From Hirudo medicinalis (Eukaryota; Annelida; Clitellata; Hirudinida; Hirudinidae), in NCBI GenBank assembly GCA_011800805.1, contig MPNW01000662.1, forward strand, positions 1 to 61,425: a stretch of DNA of 61,425 bases, given 5' to 3'. The notes below the pieces were generated by a model. That model saw only the letters and a list, made by a program, of their open reading frames with translations, made no database searches and had not been told where the DNA came from. Shown piece after piece: positions 41,467 through 52,700 of the stretch. Position 1 is the first letter of the stretch. Every line of letters begins with the position of its first letter. Made by a program: the position numbers and the translations under genes.

Positions 41467-44400
41467 ATGGCATGGTAGGTATTTCTATTTGTAGTCTTAG
41501 TGCAACGTGATAATATTTGATTACTTTTGATTGCCTGCAGGTACTTTAAAATTATTTCAAAATTATGCCTTATATTGGTCCTAGTGGTCTGCATGCAGTA
41601 TTTGCATTCAGTATCAAACAATCGCAAAAAACAGAATGGTGTTAAACGTTTGTATGATAAAAATTCCATCTCTTCCAAAAATTTTATTTTTTACAAGAAA
41701 AACAAAGATAGCAATGGTTTGCACTTTACTTTAGAACCATCGCTTGATCAATTTGAAGAGGCAACAAGGAGCCATTACATTGAGCCCTTGTGTCCAAAAT
41801 CATTTGAAATGAATGATTCTAGCAATGAATGGTTTAGAGCAACATTTGAACAAGTATCTCTGTTTAGTAAACACAATATAAGCAAAACAAACAATGTCTC
41901 TGATCAAGAATTCGAGGATGAAGTTGTTATAATGACTCCAATTTCCAATGTCCGAGATAAATTGAACCATTATTTCAAGCTGGTGTGCTCACTTACTTAT
42001 CCTCACCATAAGATTTCACTTGTACTTGGGGAAGACTCTAGCCATGACCAGACACTGTACGAAGCTCAGAGGATTGCAGGGATACTGATGCCTTACTTCA
42101 AAAGAATTGAAGTATTTCACTTACATGGGAATCAGCCATATTCGAAGGGCAACGGCCGGCATGACAGAAGTTACCAGTTCTTTCGACGCAAGCATCTGGC
42201 CATGGTTCGCAATCAGATTCTGTCTAAAGGATTAAAAAACGAAAAATGGGCTCTTTGGCTCGATTCAGACATCAGGTAGGTAAGTTTGAGGTTTTGTTAA
42301 AGTTATCAATTGAATGACTTGGTGAATTTGGTTGACAAATAACTGATGCATGATGTCTAGTGTTCAACTGTTTCTCATTGTCTTTATAGAGATGTTGTTG
42401 AATCTTAATATTCAATAATAATATAATATTATTGTGATTTATTTGCATAGTGTAGGATCGCACATCCATCATAATCACGTGCTGATCCTAGCCCTATCAG
42501 CGATGACTTACCAGGCGCGCATCCTTTGTCTGTGGACATCCTCCTTTGTCCTGACTGGCTATTTAAGAAGCTAANCGGCGATAGGAAGATGCACAACAAG
42601 AGATTGAGAGGGCACGGCAACAACTAAAAATCGGACATGACTTCGACCTCAGCCTCAACTCACATTTCAGTCACCTCAGCGTAGCAGCTTAACGGACAAA
42701 GTCTGTGGACATCCTCCTTTGTCCTGACTGGCTATTTAAGAAGCAGCTATTTAAGTCAGGGCATTCTTCCCTTCTCTCTCCTACGCTTCCCGCTACGTCG
42801 CTATGCTGCTACTCCAGCAGTTATGTTGTCAGTCGAAGCATTGTTGCCATTGTTGTAAATAAACTTTGTAGCGTCTTCGTCATCAATGCCACTGTCGCCA
42901 CAGACTTTACAACAATTTTGAATTTAGATGGAATAAACAGAAAATTAACCAAAGTAACCAGCATTTCCCGGATTAGTTAAAAATAATAAATAATAAAAGT
43001 TATTAAATAACAATAAACTTCTTTAGCACACTGGTTACATTAATTCAGACTTTAATTGGACACAATTTATTTTTAAACAATTTCAAAGTTAATCAAAATT
43101 CTCCGAAAAATCTTTCCTGGACCAAAAGCAGCAACCTGCAATGTTTCATAAAAATATTTGCAAATAAAGGTTGTCTTACATACGTCCCTAGGTCGTCATT
43201 CTACGTAGCCGCTTATCGTCTGCCAATGGACACGCCACCTCATGCCATTTAACCTCTATGTAGGGAGATGTGCGATCCTACAGAGCTGGAGATTGCTGGA
43301 GTTCCCAGGAGTTAATTCAAAAGCTTCACTGTTGCTAAAGTATAATTGTTTCTTTAAATTTTTTTATGTTTTTTGTTTTATTTATTTATTACTAAGTTTC
43401 GCTTAATGAGTGAAGAGAAGGCCAAAAAGGTTGCCCAACGAAAGAAAATGACCTAAAATGACGTCCAATTTTGCAGCGAGAACATTTTCCAAATGAGCTT
43501 AATGTTAATTAAATATTTATTTTAAAAAAAAGGTGTCAGAGCCAGAAATTCTTAGTTAATAAATGAAACTGAGAATTTCATTTCAAAGGACCGATATTTC
43601 GGCTTGCAGCCAATCTGGGCCATATATCACATATCCTCCAAGCGGCTCAGTAGTGGATCTGGCTATCTCACAATTTCCTTGTTCATTTCTGTAATCTGAA
43701 GAAATGCAGTGTTCCTTGAAGTATTCCAGACATTTGACGATGCATTCCAAGTTGCTTCTGACTTTTATGAGACGGTAATTTGGAGAACTGGACATAGTTG
43801 TAGGATCTCNGCGCGCATCCTTTGTCTGTGGACATCCTCCTTTGTCCTGACTGGCTATTTAAGAAGCTAAGTCAGGACATTCTTCCCTTCTCTCTCCAAC
43901 TCTTCCGGCTATGTCGCTACGCTGCTATTCCAGCAGTTATGTTGTCAGTCGAAGCATTGTTGCCGTTGTTGTAAATAAACTTTGTAGCGTCTTCGTCGTC
44001 AATGCCGCTGTCGCTACAATAGCATCACTAATATGATTTAGTGCAACTGACTATTGTTCTTAAAGCCCTTTAATAATTGATTGACCATTTTTAAGGCACA
44101 TTATGAAATGTCTTCTTCAGATCTAAACATTAAATATTTCTTCTGTGAAAGATGACTAAGATGAGGTCTCAATTATATTGGTTGTATATTGTATCATATT
44201 ATGTTATTATATCATATCATGTCATGTTATATTATATTATATTATATTATATTGGTTGGATTAACAATTTTATCAGCTAAACTACTTCATCCCATTTTAA
44301 GCAAGATCACAATGTTAAATAAAATTAACACTAAATTAATATAATTTCCAGACACATTCCTATTGACTTGATTCAGCATCTTATGTCTTCAAAGAAGGAC

Positions 44401-44865
44401 ATTGTTGCTGCTAACTGCCTGTACAGGAAGGGTGATGGCAGTACCGATACATTTGACAGGAACACCTGGCAGGAGACATACGAGTCTCTGAAGGAGCTCA
44501 CGGAGAGGTCACCAGATTACCTTATGTTGGAAGGATATGGTGGGACCAAGAGAAAGTTTTTGAATGATTTAAAGTTTCAAACTGTTGCCGAAACAAAAAC
44601 AGAAAATCCATTCAGTGATATTTACAATGTTACATCAGAAGTTGATTTTCAAGGTGACTCTAACATTAAAAGTGAGCCTGTTAAATTGGACGGTGTGGGA
44701 GGGTGCGCCTTGCTCGTTAGAGCTGAGCTTCATATCAAAGGCTTGAATTTCCCTCCGTATCCTTATCATCACCATATTGAAACTGAAGGGTTTGCTAAGA
44801 TTGCAAAGGAAGTTTATGGAGTGCAGCCTTATGGACTGGCAAAGGTCCATATTATACATTGGTGA
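41467..44865 (+). CDS. Anp1/Mnn9/Van1-family glycosyltransferase (type II membrane protein)
   Basis: Three exons: 41467-41474 (8 nt, Met-Ala plus two bases), 41541-42275 and 44352-44865, giving 418 residues. A membrane anchor at about 6-26 follows the start. The rest fits the Anp1 family of fungal mannan-polymerase subunits: EVVIMTPISNVRDKLNHYF, SLTYPHHKISLVLGEDSS, WALWLDSDIRHIPIDLIQ with the metal-binding Asp-x-Asp, and VAANCLY. It continues with VGGCALLVRAELH, IETEGFAKIAK and a final YGLAKVHIIHW. In fungi these enzymes extend N-glycan mannose chains in the Golgi. The substrate in an animal is unknown. The tiny first exon rests on a good GTAGGT donor, a tgcag acceptor and phase. An alternative upstream start cannot be excluded. 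The 2.1-kb second intron holds retroelement pieces and two N gaps. Confidence 0.85.
42451..42902 (+). mobile_element. Collapsed LTR retrotransposon pieces in the Anp1-gene intron
   Basis: The left part starts TGTAGGATCGCACATC and reaches a promoter-like CTATTTAAG just before an N at 42575. The sequence after the N begins as the end of an open frame (KMHNKRLRGHG then stop). It runs into a second copy of the same promoter-like block (42700-42740), a TTGTAAATAAAC polyadenylation-like site, and an end at GTCGCCACA. This is the order expected of 5' LTR, lost internal region, pol end and 3' LTR. The second copy lacks the LTR's first bases, so the piece is rearranged or misassembled. Confidence 0.55.
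42451..43282. repeat. 16-bp inverted terminal match spanning 832 bases
   Basis: TGTAGGATCGCACATC at 42451-42466 recurs as its exact reverse complement at 43267-43282. Homology to the LTR start suggests a second LTR terminus in opposite orientation, not a DNA-transposon TIR. No target-site duplication is evident. Confidence 0.6.
43583..43795 (-). pseudogene. PAN/apple-domain-like exon fragment inside the Anp1-gene intron
   Basis: On the minus strand a 70-codon frame reads SNLECIVKCLEYFKEHC, ISSDYRNEQGNCEIA and a terminal GPDWLQAEISVL. The Cys spacing (C-x3-C-x7-C, then Y-x6-C) resembles PAN/apple domains. A tgtccag acceptor lies at its 5' edge, which touches the solo LTR at 43799, so the upstream exon may have been cut off. 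It could be a nested gene's last exon or a transposed remnant. Confidence 0.4.
43799..44018 (+). mobile_element. Solo LTR, same family as at 42451, with an internal N
   Basis: Begins TGTAGGATCTC, has an N at 43810, then the same block as 42515-42900: CTATTTAAG promoter-like motif, TTGTAAATAAAC, and an end at GTCGCTACA. Flanks are ATAGT before and ATAGC after, a 4-of-5 match to a target-site duplication. About 55 bases present in the first copy are missing at the N. Confidence 0.6.
44222..44253. repeat. TATTA pentanucleotide microsatellite
   Basis: About six TATTA units in the second intron of the Anp1-family gene. Confidence 0.8.
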
Positions 44866-45117
44866 AGTGCCTAACATATTCCATGCCTTATTTTTGTTTT
44901 AATTAATTAGACAGATTTATATTCGCTTTTTGATATTAGATTGATATTCACAATTGCCATCAATTAACCTGAAGTTTCTGAGTTTTAATGACTTTTTGTG
45001 GACATGAAGAAAAGTTGATGGAAAAGCCCTGCTCAATGTTTCTCAATTAGGTTTTTATGGTAATCATAAATATTAGAGCTGCTGTAAAACAAGTGTTTTT
45101 GTTTTGTTTTATGTTTT

Positions 45118-45535
45118 GCTTCTCATCAAAACAGCCAATACGTGATGGACTCACCGATCTAGCCTTTCTACAAGGAAAGCAAAAATCAGCAGATTATATT
45201 AAAATATTGGAAAATAATTTACTGCCTTTTGCTGAGAGGATGCATGGTGCTAATTATGTATTTCAGCAGGTAACTCTCCAGCCCATACTTCCAAACTGAC
45301 AAGGACCTTCTTCAAAGAGAGAAACATTAAATGTTTTGGCCAGCTTGTTCTCCTGACCTTAATCCAATTTGAAATCCTTGAAAATGCTTGGGGTAAGTTG
45401 TCAAGACTGGCCTACAAAGATGGAAGAATTTAATTCTAAATCGGGGTTGGAGGATGCCATCAGGACCTCCTGGAATAATCTGGAAACAGACTTTGTAACT
45501 AAATTAATTTTGTCGATGGACAAAAGATGTTTTTA
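45118..45535 (+). pseudogene. Tc1/mariner transposase remnant
   Basis: A broken frame reads LAFLQGKQKSADYIKILENN and NYVFQQ, then after a frame change RTFFKERNIKCF and WPA-SPDLNPI, with a stop where the catalytic Glu region should continue. This is the C-terminal DDE core of Tc1-like transposases (PDLNPIENLW). Stops and frameshifts show it is dead. Terminal inverted repeats were not located. Confidence 0.8.
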
Positions 45536-45850
45536 AATAATAGAGAAAAATGGAAAGATAATTTTGTATTAAATAACTTTTTGTGTCCAAAAAATAAATT
45601 TTTGGTGTTATTATTGACTTTTTCACTTTCCTTTTATCTTTTTTGGACGACAAAAAAACATGTTCGGGATTTTTTATTAAATTCGAAAATAATATTTCAC
45701 CAAATCAATGTAAAAACTTTCGAAGCACAATTTACATACTAAAATTTGAGTAATTTTATCTATTTTGGACTGGGTGTACTAGGAATAACACCTACCGCAC
45801 ACTTGGGTAACCACTCTAAAAGTGGATCGATGAATAGCCTTTCGATGTCT

Positions 45851-46027
45851 GGGTGCAAGTTAGCTCAGAGGATAGCGTTCCTGCGAACGACAGTAAAAGC
45901 GACAGTCGTTACGTGTCGTGTTCGAAACCCAGCTTGCGCCCCTGGGAGCCGGCGCTATATAAATGGTCTAAGCGCCCCTGATGCTAACGCTTATGGCGCT
46001 ATATAAATAAACTTACTTACTTACTTA
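45851..46027 (+). mobile_element. tRNA-derived SINE
   Basis: The head carries an A box (TTAGCTCAGAGGATAGC) and, about 55 bases on, a B box (GTGTTCGAAACCC), as in a tRNA gene. The body has two copies of GCGCTATATAAAT, at about 45952 and 46006. The tail is a short (ACTT)n run. Intact pol III boxes suggest fairly recent activity. Confidence 0.8.
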
Positions 46028-48625
46028 TGTCTCGACGGACGTTTCGGAATGCAGAATATGGCTGTACCTTCGTTCATCTCATGTCTAAAATTTTATTCTC
46101 ATTTTATAATTTCGAACCGATTTAAGTTCGTCCAGCCAGGTGATAAATAGGCTGTTTTATGATTATTCACGAGGAGTGTAATTGTTCAAAATTGTTCAAA
46201 TTAACCGTAATTGGTCCTAGTGATGACCGAGCGAGCTATTGTAAATTTAAAATTAGAGGACCTAGCTTGATTTTCACGAATGAGGAACACGATCAATATT
46301 TTACGGCGGGTTATAAAATTTACAGCAGTTGTTGCCTCCCCTTTGGCTTTTGGTGAGGAGCATAAAAAGATCATCTCATCAGGTTGAGCTCGGTTTTGTC
46401 AAAAGCTGAAGCTAAAATATCGCCCTCGGAGAGTTTATAATGAAGTGCCATTTTCTGATCTTTCCTACATTGGTGAAAGGACCTTCAAACTTCAAAAGGT
46501 CATTATCTAATTTCAAAGAAATTTTCGGAAAAGGATGAGCAAGGATTTGTACCCTTCTAATGAAATGATGTTCCTGGGCAGGGGTATTGAGCAGAGATTT
46601 GTTTACCCCCACGGAGGGCTTTCACCCCCCCGAAATTTAAAAAAATTTCACTCTAAAAACTGCACACTTACAACCAAGTTGGATCAATTTGGTCTTGGAA
46701 AAGCAAAAAAAGGTCATCAGATGACGTCCGTTGTTAAGTCTGTAGCCAATTGGGAGACGCACCCCTGGTTCTTAGTTAACACCATTTCCCCAAGGGACAA
46801 TTTTCTATATAAATTCCAGATATTGACTCATTTTTGTAGGCGATGTTGATTTTGTTAGGTTTTGCGACGAGGTCGCCAAGCGCCGGGGCCACCAAAAGGG
46901 GGAAGTGCCCAGGGGCCCACAAGGGTTAAGACTTGTATGACTATTTATTTTTTGAAAACCTTTTTCTTAGAAAATATAGATAGTTTAGGGATCCCTGGCC
47001 GATGTGCCTTGGGTCCCGAAATTTTTGTCGGCGGACCTGCTAATCGCTTCAAAAAGCGTGACTCTGTAAGACAACACAAAACGCAAATCCTATTCAATAT
47101 GAATAATATATTATTACCTGATCTTTGCTTTGCTGATCGCTAATGTCAATGGGACCTAATAATAATTCGGACTTGCTTGTCCTCAGATGTTTTTCTATTT
47201 ATGTAAATTCGATTCTTACTTTTTGAGATTGTTTTCGCAATTGATTCCATTCATTCGTGAATGTGAAATTTTTGTTCGGCAGATATTTTTCATGAACTTA
47301 ACTTTCATTTTCGAATTTCAGTTACTTCTAAACAAGCGATAACATCTAATTATCAACGATTTACTCCTCAATTTTCTCTTTAAATTTAGTCACTACATGA
47401 AAATGAATCCGAATTTTATTTGAGTGGTATATCTTCCAGCTCCAGCATAACTTTAAGACTGTTATAAACTCATGGGAAAGCTTTTTCTAAAAAGGAATGT
47501 TTTCAAGACAGTAGAAATCAGACTAGGCCAGATTTGGTTGTTGAGAGGAAATGTAGGAAACTCTGGTCTAGAATTGGTTATTTGGGGGAACTACTTATTC
47601 ATTCTAGAGGCATTAACAATCAATTGATAACATTGGTAGAAATCAATGCAGTTCAGTGAACATGAATATCATCGGTCCCTCTGCGTTCTCATAATTCTCG
47701 CAATCATTTGTGGCTTGCAACTTATGTGCATCCAAACAATTAACACGATGCGGAAGCTTCGTTATGTAAATCCTGTTTGTAATTAGGGTGGATATTAATA
47801 ATTTCCATTTTGAGATAAACTGCTATTGTATGAATCCAATCAACAACATTTAAGTAGGATATAAAATTAGGTCAGTTCATGAAATTTTAATGTGCAAACT
47901 CTGGCTAACATTTCTGGTCCTCAAAACAATTCAATAAGACCGATATAACGGATGTCGCCTACAAAAAGTGTATTCTGACCTTCAAGCCATATGTTATGGC
48001 TGATGTTTTAATAATTTAATATGTAGCAATTGGTGTTCATTCACATCACTGCGACATCTGAATTTGGAGATTCTTTTTTTTTAAATGGAGATAGATAACT
48101 TGTGAATCATTTCAAAAGAGATAAATGTGAGTGGACATCAAAGACAAGGATTTTTAGACATATTTGCTCAGTCATAGCGAAGAGATATGAGAAGAGGCAT
48201 GATAAAATTTATCTTTTTAAACATTTCGAGTGTAAAGTGTACTTCACTCAGGACTTTTCATGTAAATTAAAGAAATCAATGCTATTATTGCATCCCACAT
48301 CAATATAAACACACTGCTCAGTAAATCTTGATAAAATCGTTTGGAAAACGACAAAAAGATATTTTTAAACAAGCTCATCGATTTTAACTGCTTTCTCCGG
48401 AGGTGTTTCTCTATGTCAATATCTTGCAAATATCATTGACGGTCTTTGTTGTTTCTGTCTGCAAAATGTACATAACGTTTGCAGTGCTTGACATAGCGGG
48501 AGTTGTTTATACCGATGCTCATTGCAGCTAGGGGAAGGAAGTGTAAATTTTAACATGGCAGATGAAAATGATTTTAGCTGAAGCAAATTTATAACGTTCC
48601 AGTTAGGGCGGAGCAGGTGCTCGTC

Positions 48626-49418
48626 ATGAAGTTTAGTGACGTCCGATGGCTTTTAAGGGCTACCTACGCGAATTGTTTACTTACGTTGTTAGTAATTTTT
48701 ACGAGAAGTTCGGAATCATCACAATTTAAAAAGAAAATTAACGGAATCGATTGCACCGACGATGCCTCTGTGTGTGGATCAAACGGAAAATGCCTGACTC
48801 TTGATCAAGAAAGGTGGAGTACTCTCAACGCATCTCAGAAATCCATATGCAGATGTACTCACAACTGGCACGGAGATTATTGCAGCGTTTGCATGGGCAG
48901 ATTTTCGTTGGTTTTTTTTTTATTTGAGTGTTTCGTCTTTCATTTTCTTGCACAACTCTCCAAAATTTCAGTTTGGAATCTGAAATTGGTATCATTATGG
49001 ATGGCCAAGGGAATTACTCGTCCAATACTAACTGTACATGGTTGTTGAATCCTAAGCAGCACGATAAATTGTTAGTTAAAGTGAGGATAGATGAATTTTC
49101 AACAGAATGTGGTTGGGATCACCTTTACATCCACGATGGGTCGTCATTTGATTCTCCTCTTGTGGCTGTTCTCAGGTTTAATACTCCAACACTTTAATTG
49201 ATGAATAAACCATTACATGAAATCTATTGGTTCATAAAATGTTTAGTTCTGGAATGATTTGATCATTTCAGTGGCTTTATTCCCGATTCAAAGACTTACG
49301 TCTGGTCGTTGCTGACGCTTAAGTCGGGATCGGGTTATTTCTATTTCACCAGCGATTCAGAATTCAACATGCCTGGTTTCCATATTGAATACAGGTAGAT
49401 GTCATTTATAAATAATAA

Positions 49419-49459
<41 letters not shown>

Positions 49460-49701
49460 ATATTTAATATATGTATACAAGTATTTATTTATATTTAGCC
49501 AATCTTTTCAGTGCCTTATTTATCCGAATGGGGTGCGAAGGCACTTTTTAATCGATCTACCATTTATATAGCACCCCTATCCGAGGACTCTCCCTGGCAG
49601 TGCAGGCTGGGTTGCAAACATTACAACTGTTGCTGTTATGACCGCATGCAGGAGCGCAAGCTATTCGGCCAACCCGCACGCCTAATCAAATAATATTGAT
49701 C

Positions 49702-49743
<42 letters not shown>

Positions 49744-52700
49744 GATCAATATAGCAATTGCAACAGAAAATAGTGAGGTTGTTAAGGAATTAAAAACGTT
49801 CCTTTGATTTAATTTCAAGCTTTAACGTTCTTCTGCTTCACAAATTCCAGGACATAACTTAAACACAAACTACAATTTTAACTCCTGCTTCAGTTATGTC
49901 GACTGTCCCAACGATTGTTCAGGAAATGGGTTTTGTGGCGACAATGGAACTTGCATCTGCAACGAGGACTGGAACGGTCCTTCGTGTTCCTTCCGCTCGT
50001 GCCCCAAGAACTGCTCCTTTCCCGACGGAATCTGCAAAGCTCGTGCTTGTTCTTGTCTCCCTGGCTTCAGAGGCAAACATTATTATAATTAGTCAATTAT
50101 TAACATGATTATAATCAGCTAATTATTAACATGATTAACAATAAACATTTTAAATACCACCTGTTGCTGGTGGGCCATGGCCAAGTCAGTTTTGTGATGA
50201 ATTGTTTTTATGTATTCTGTCTTTTCATTATGTTTCCTCTTGTCGTGCATCGGTCCGATATCGTCGATCTTTCACTTTTCAAGGCGATGATTGCGGCCGG
50301 TCGGAAAGAAGTGGATACTGGGAGATGTTGCTGAGACTGAGCTTAACCTCTCGCTCGCCTCCTAAGGTGGCTTCGCACAAGTCCCTCGCCGTAGGCGATC
50401 ACCTGTACGTCTTAGGAGGATATTCGTTCATGCCTCGGGACCGACTGAAGATTTACAGGCACGTTTGTGTTTCTTGCGTGTTGTTTGAGCTTTCGAGATT
50501 GTTGTTGTCGTTGCTTAGAGGTGGTCTAATCAATTATTTGCAAGAGACTTTTCAATACTTTTGCAACAATTCAACCAATTGTTATCAATATCGATCTGCC
50601 AATTTAAGGAATTGCAGTTGAAAATGTCTAGAAATTCTACTTCATCATGTTTAAGGGGCCATTCTAAGAAGGCATCTAAGATTGCATTGCATTTAAAAAC
50701 ACCAAAAAATAATAATAGCACCCAACAATTAATTGACTTGAGGTAAATGTTGGTGATTTGATTATGATTAATTTTAAAATCTATTAAATTAATTCCAGGT
50801 TTGAATTTGAGTCTTATAATTGGACTGAAGTCTTGACCGAGAACAGACTGGCACCGAGATACGGCCATGCTGTCGATACTTATAACGTAACGACCGCCTT
50901 CGTTTTAGACCTTTGAGCTAATTTACATTGTCCAGATAATGCTTCTAAAAGGAATGATCCTAACCATTAATTTAACATGTCGTGGATCTTCGGAGTGGTT
51001 GGCAAATGATGCGAAAAAATGATCTCGTGCAGGGAAGCATGTACTTGTGCGGAGGAACGCTGGAAGATGGCGAGGTGTCTGACGAGTTGTGGGTCTCGAA
51101 TGCTCCTTACGAGAGGTGGCGGTCGGTTCCGTCGGCGGACGGGTCGAAGATGGTCGGAGTTTCCGGTCACTCGATCCACGTCGTCGACGGCACGTTGTTC
51201 GTCTTCTTCGGCCACAGCCCGACCCTCGGCTACATAAACTTCATTCAGAGATTTAATCTTGGTCGGTTGTTTGATATTGCAAACATTTTAGAGACCACTT
51301 TATGATAAATTCTTCTCGGAACTTTATTTCTGGGTGATTTGTTAATTTATTAAAAATAAAATAAAACTTTTGGTCCAGTCGAGAGAGTGTGGAGCCTAGT
51401 GAGGACTTCCGGTGCGGTGGTGACGGGGTTGTACGGCCACACGAGCGTCTTCGACGAGGACCGATCTCAAATACTCGTTCATGGGGGTTTTTCTTCACGT
51501 TCCAATCTCTGCTCCCTCAAGGATGACGTCGTATCTTTTGATCTCCGCATGTTCTCTTGGTATGTCATTCGTATGAAGCAGTACATGTTACTTAGGCATA
51601 ATAGAGCCTGCACCAACCTGATCTTAATTTATTTCCAGTAATCATTGATGAAATTCATTTAATATTTTAACTAGCAAAAATCATTTGAACTTCTCCTTAT
51701 TGAGTTGAATGAGAAAACTGATGGCCAAGTATGTCTGTATTCCAGAAATTAATGGACACAATTGCATCACGTTGCAACATGTGAATTGGTATTTGGATTT
51801 AACCATTCTTTTTGTGCATTGCTATCGTTCATGAAGATGCTGTAGTCGCAAAATGCAAACCATTTCTATTGTGCAGCTTCCCAAGAGCATTCCCTGGCAG
51901 TGCAGGCTGGGTGTAGCATCCTGAATAATGGTCACATTATTATCATGTTATGAATGAGTTTTTCATGTCTTAGGTTGGGACTTGTTTTTATAACAAAAAA
52001 TAATATTTGGCTTCATGAGCTTCTTTTTCTATTATTTCCACAATGAGAAGTAATAAATTATATAAATTGGTTGAGAAATAAAGTACAAATTGCAGGAAAT
52101 ACCTGAAGAACAGTGGCCATGTAAAATACTTGCACTCGGCTGTGATTCTTGATGGCCTCATGTTTGTTTTTGGAGGCAACACCCACAACGACACTGCCAT
52201 CAGCCATGGAGCTCGCTGTTTTTCCTCTAAGTTTCTGGTTTATGACATCGGTCCGTCTTTCTTTGCTCTGAATTTTGTGCTTTTGTTATTTATGATGGAA
52301 TTTATAATTCTGCTCATAAAGATTTTATGGCAAGTGGAGTTATGCTTTGGTAGTGATGAGCCTATAAATGCCCTTAAGTAATCCTTAAGAATAGCAATAA
52401 TAATATTAATAATGATAATTATGATAATAGTAACAGTAACAATTTTTATTTCTAAAGTTTTTAAAATGAAATAATGGAAGAGTCGAACGTGTTTTCAGAG
52501 TGCAATTATTGGTTCTCCATCGACGAACCGAACTTCCAGTACAATGCCGCTCGATACGGACACACTGCCAATGTTCACAAGGGAGCAATTTATTTCTTCG
52601 GAGGGTTCAATGGAGTCCTGTACAACGACTTGTTCAAGTTCACTCCTGGTTTGTTTATTTGTTGTGAGGGTAATAAGGTTTCAATTTCATGCATTGCATG

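Larger units (their letters stand above)
44866..48625. other. Transposon-rich intergenic region
   Basis: Contains the Tc1/mariner remnant and the SINE listed separately. A more G/C-rich patch at 46540-47050 has fragmentary open frames that I cannot assign. No host gene is seen from 47150 to 48625, which is ordinary AT-rich sequence leading to attractin. Confidence 0.5.

Noticed and set aside
46540..47143. G/C-rich frames resembling a transposon 5' region
   Set aside because: Only a vague resemblance in composition (also to 3025-3219); no motif firm enough to name an element.
49511..49693. 60-codon Cys-rich frame in attractin intron 3
   Set aside because: Does not join in phase: entering from exon 3 gives an early stop, and the CUB-to-EGF transition is complete without it. 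It shares a 22-mer with another intron, so it is more likely a repeat.
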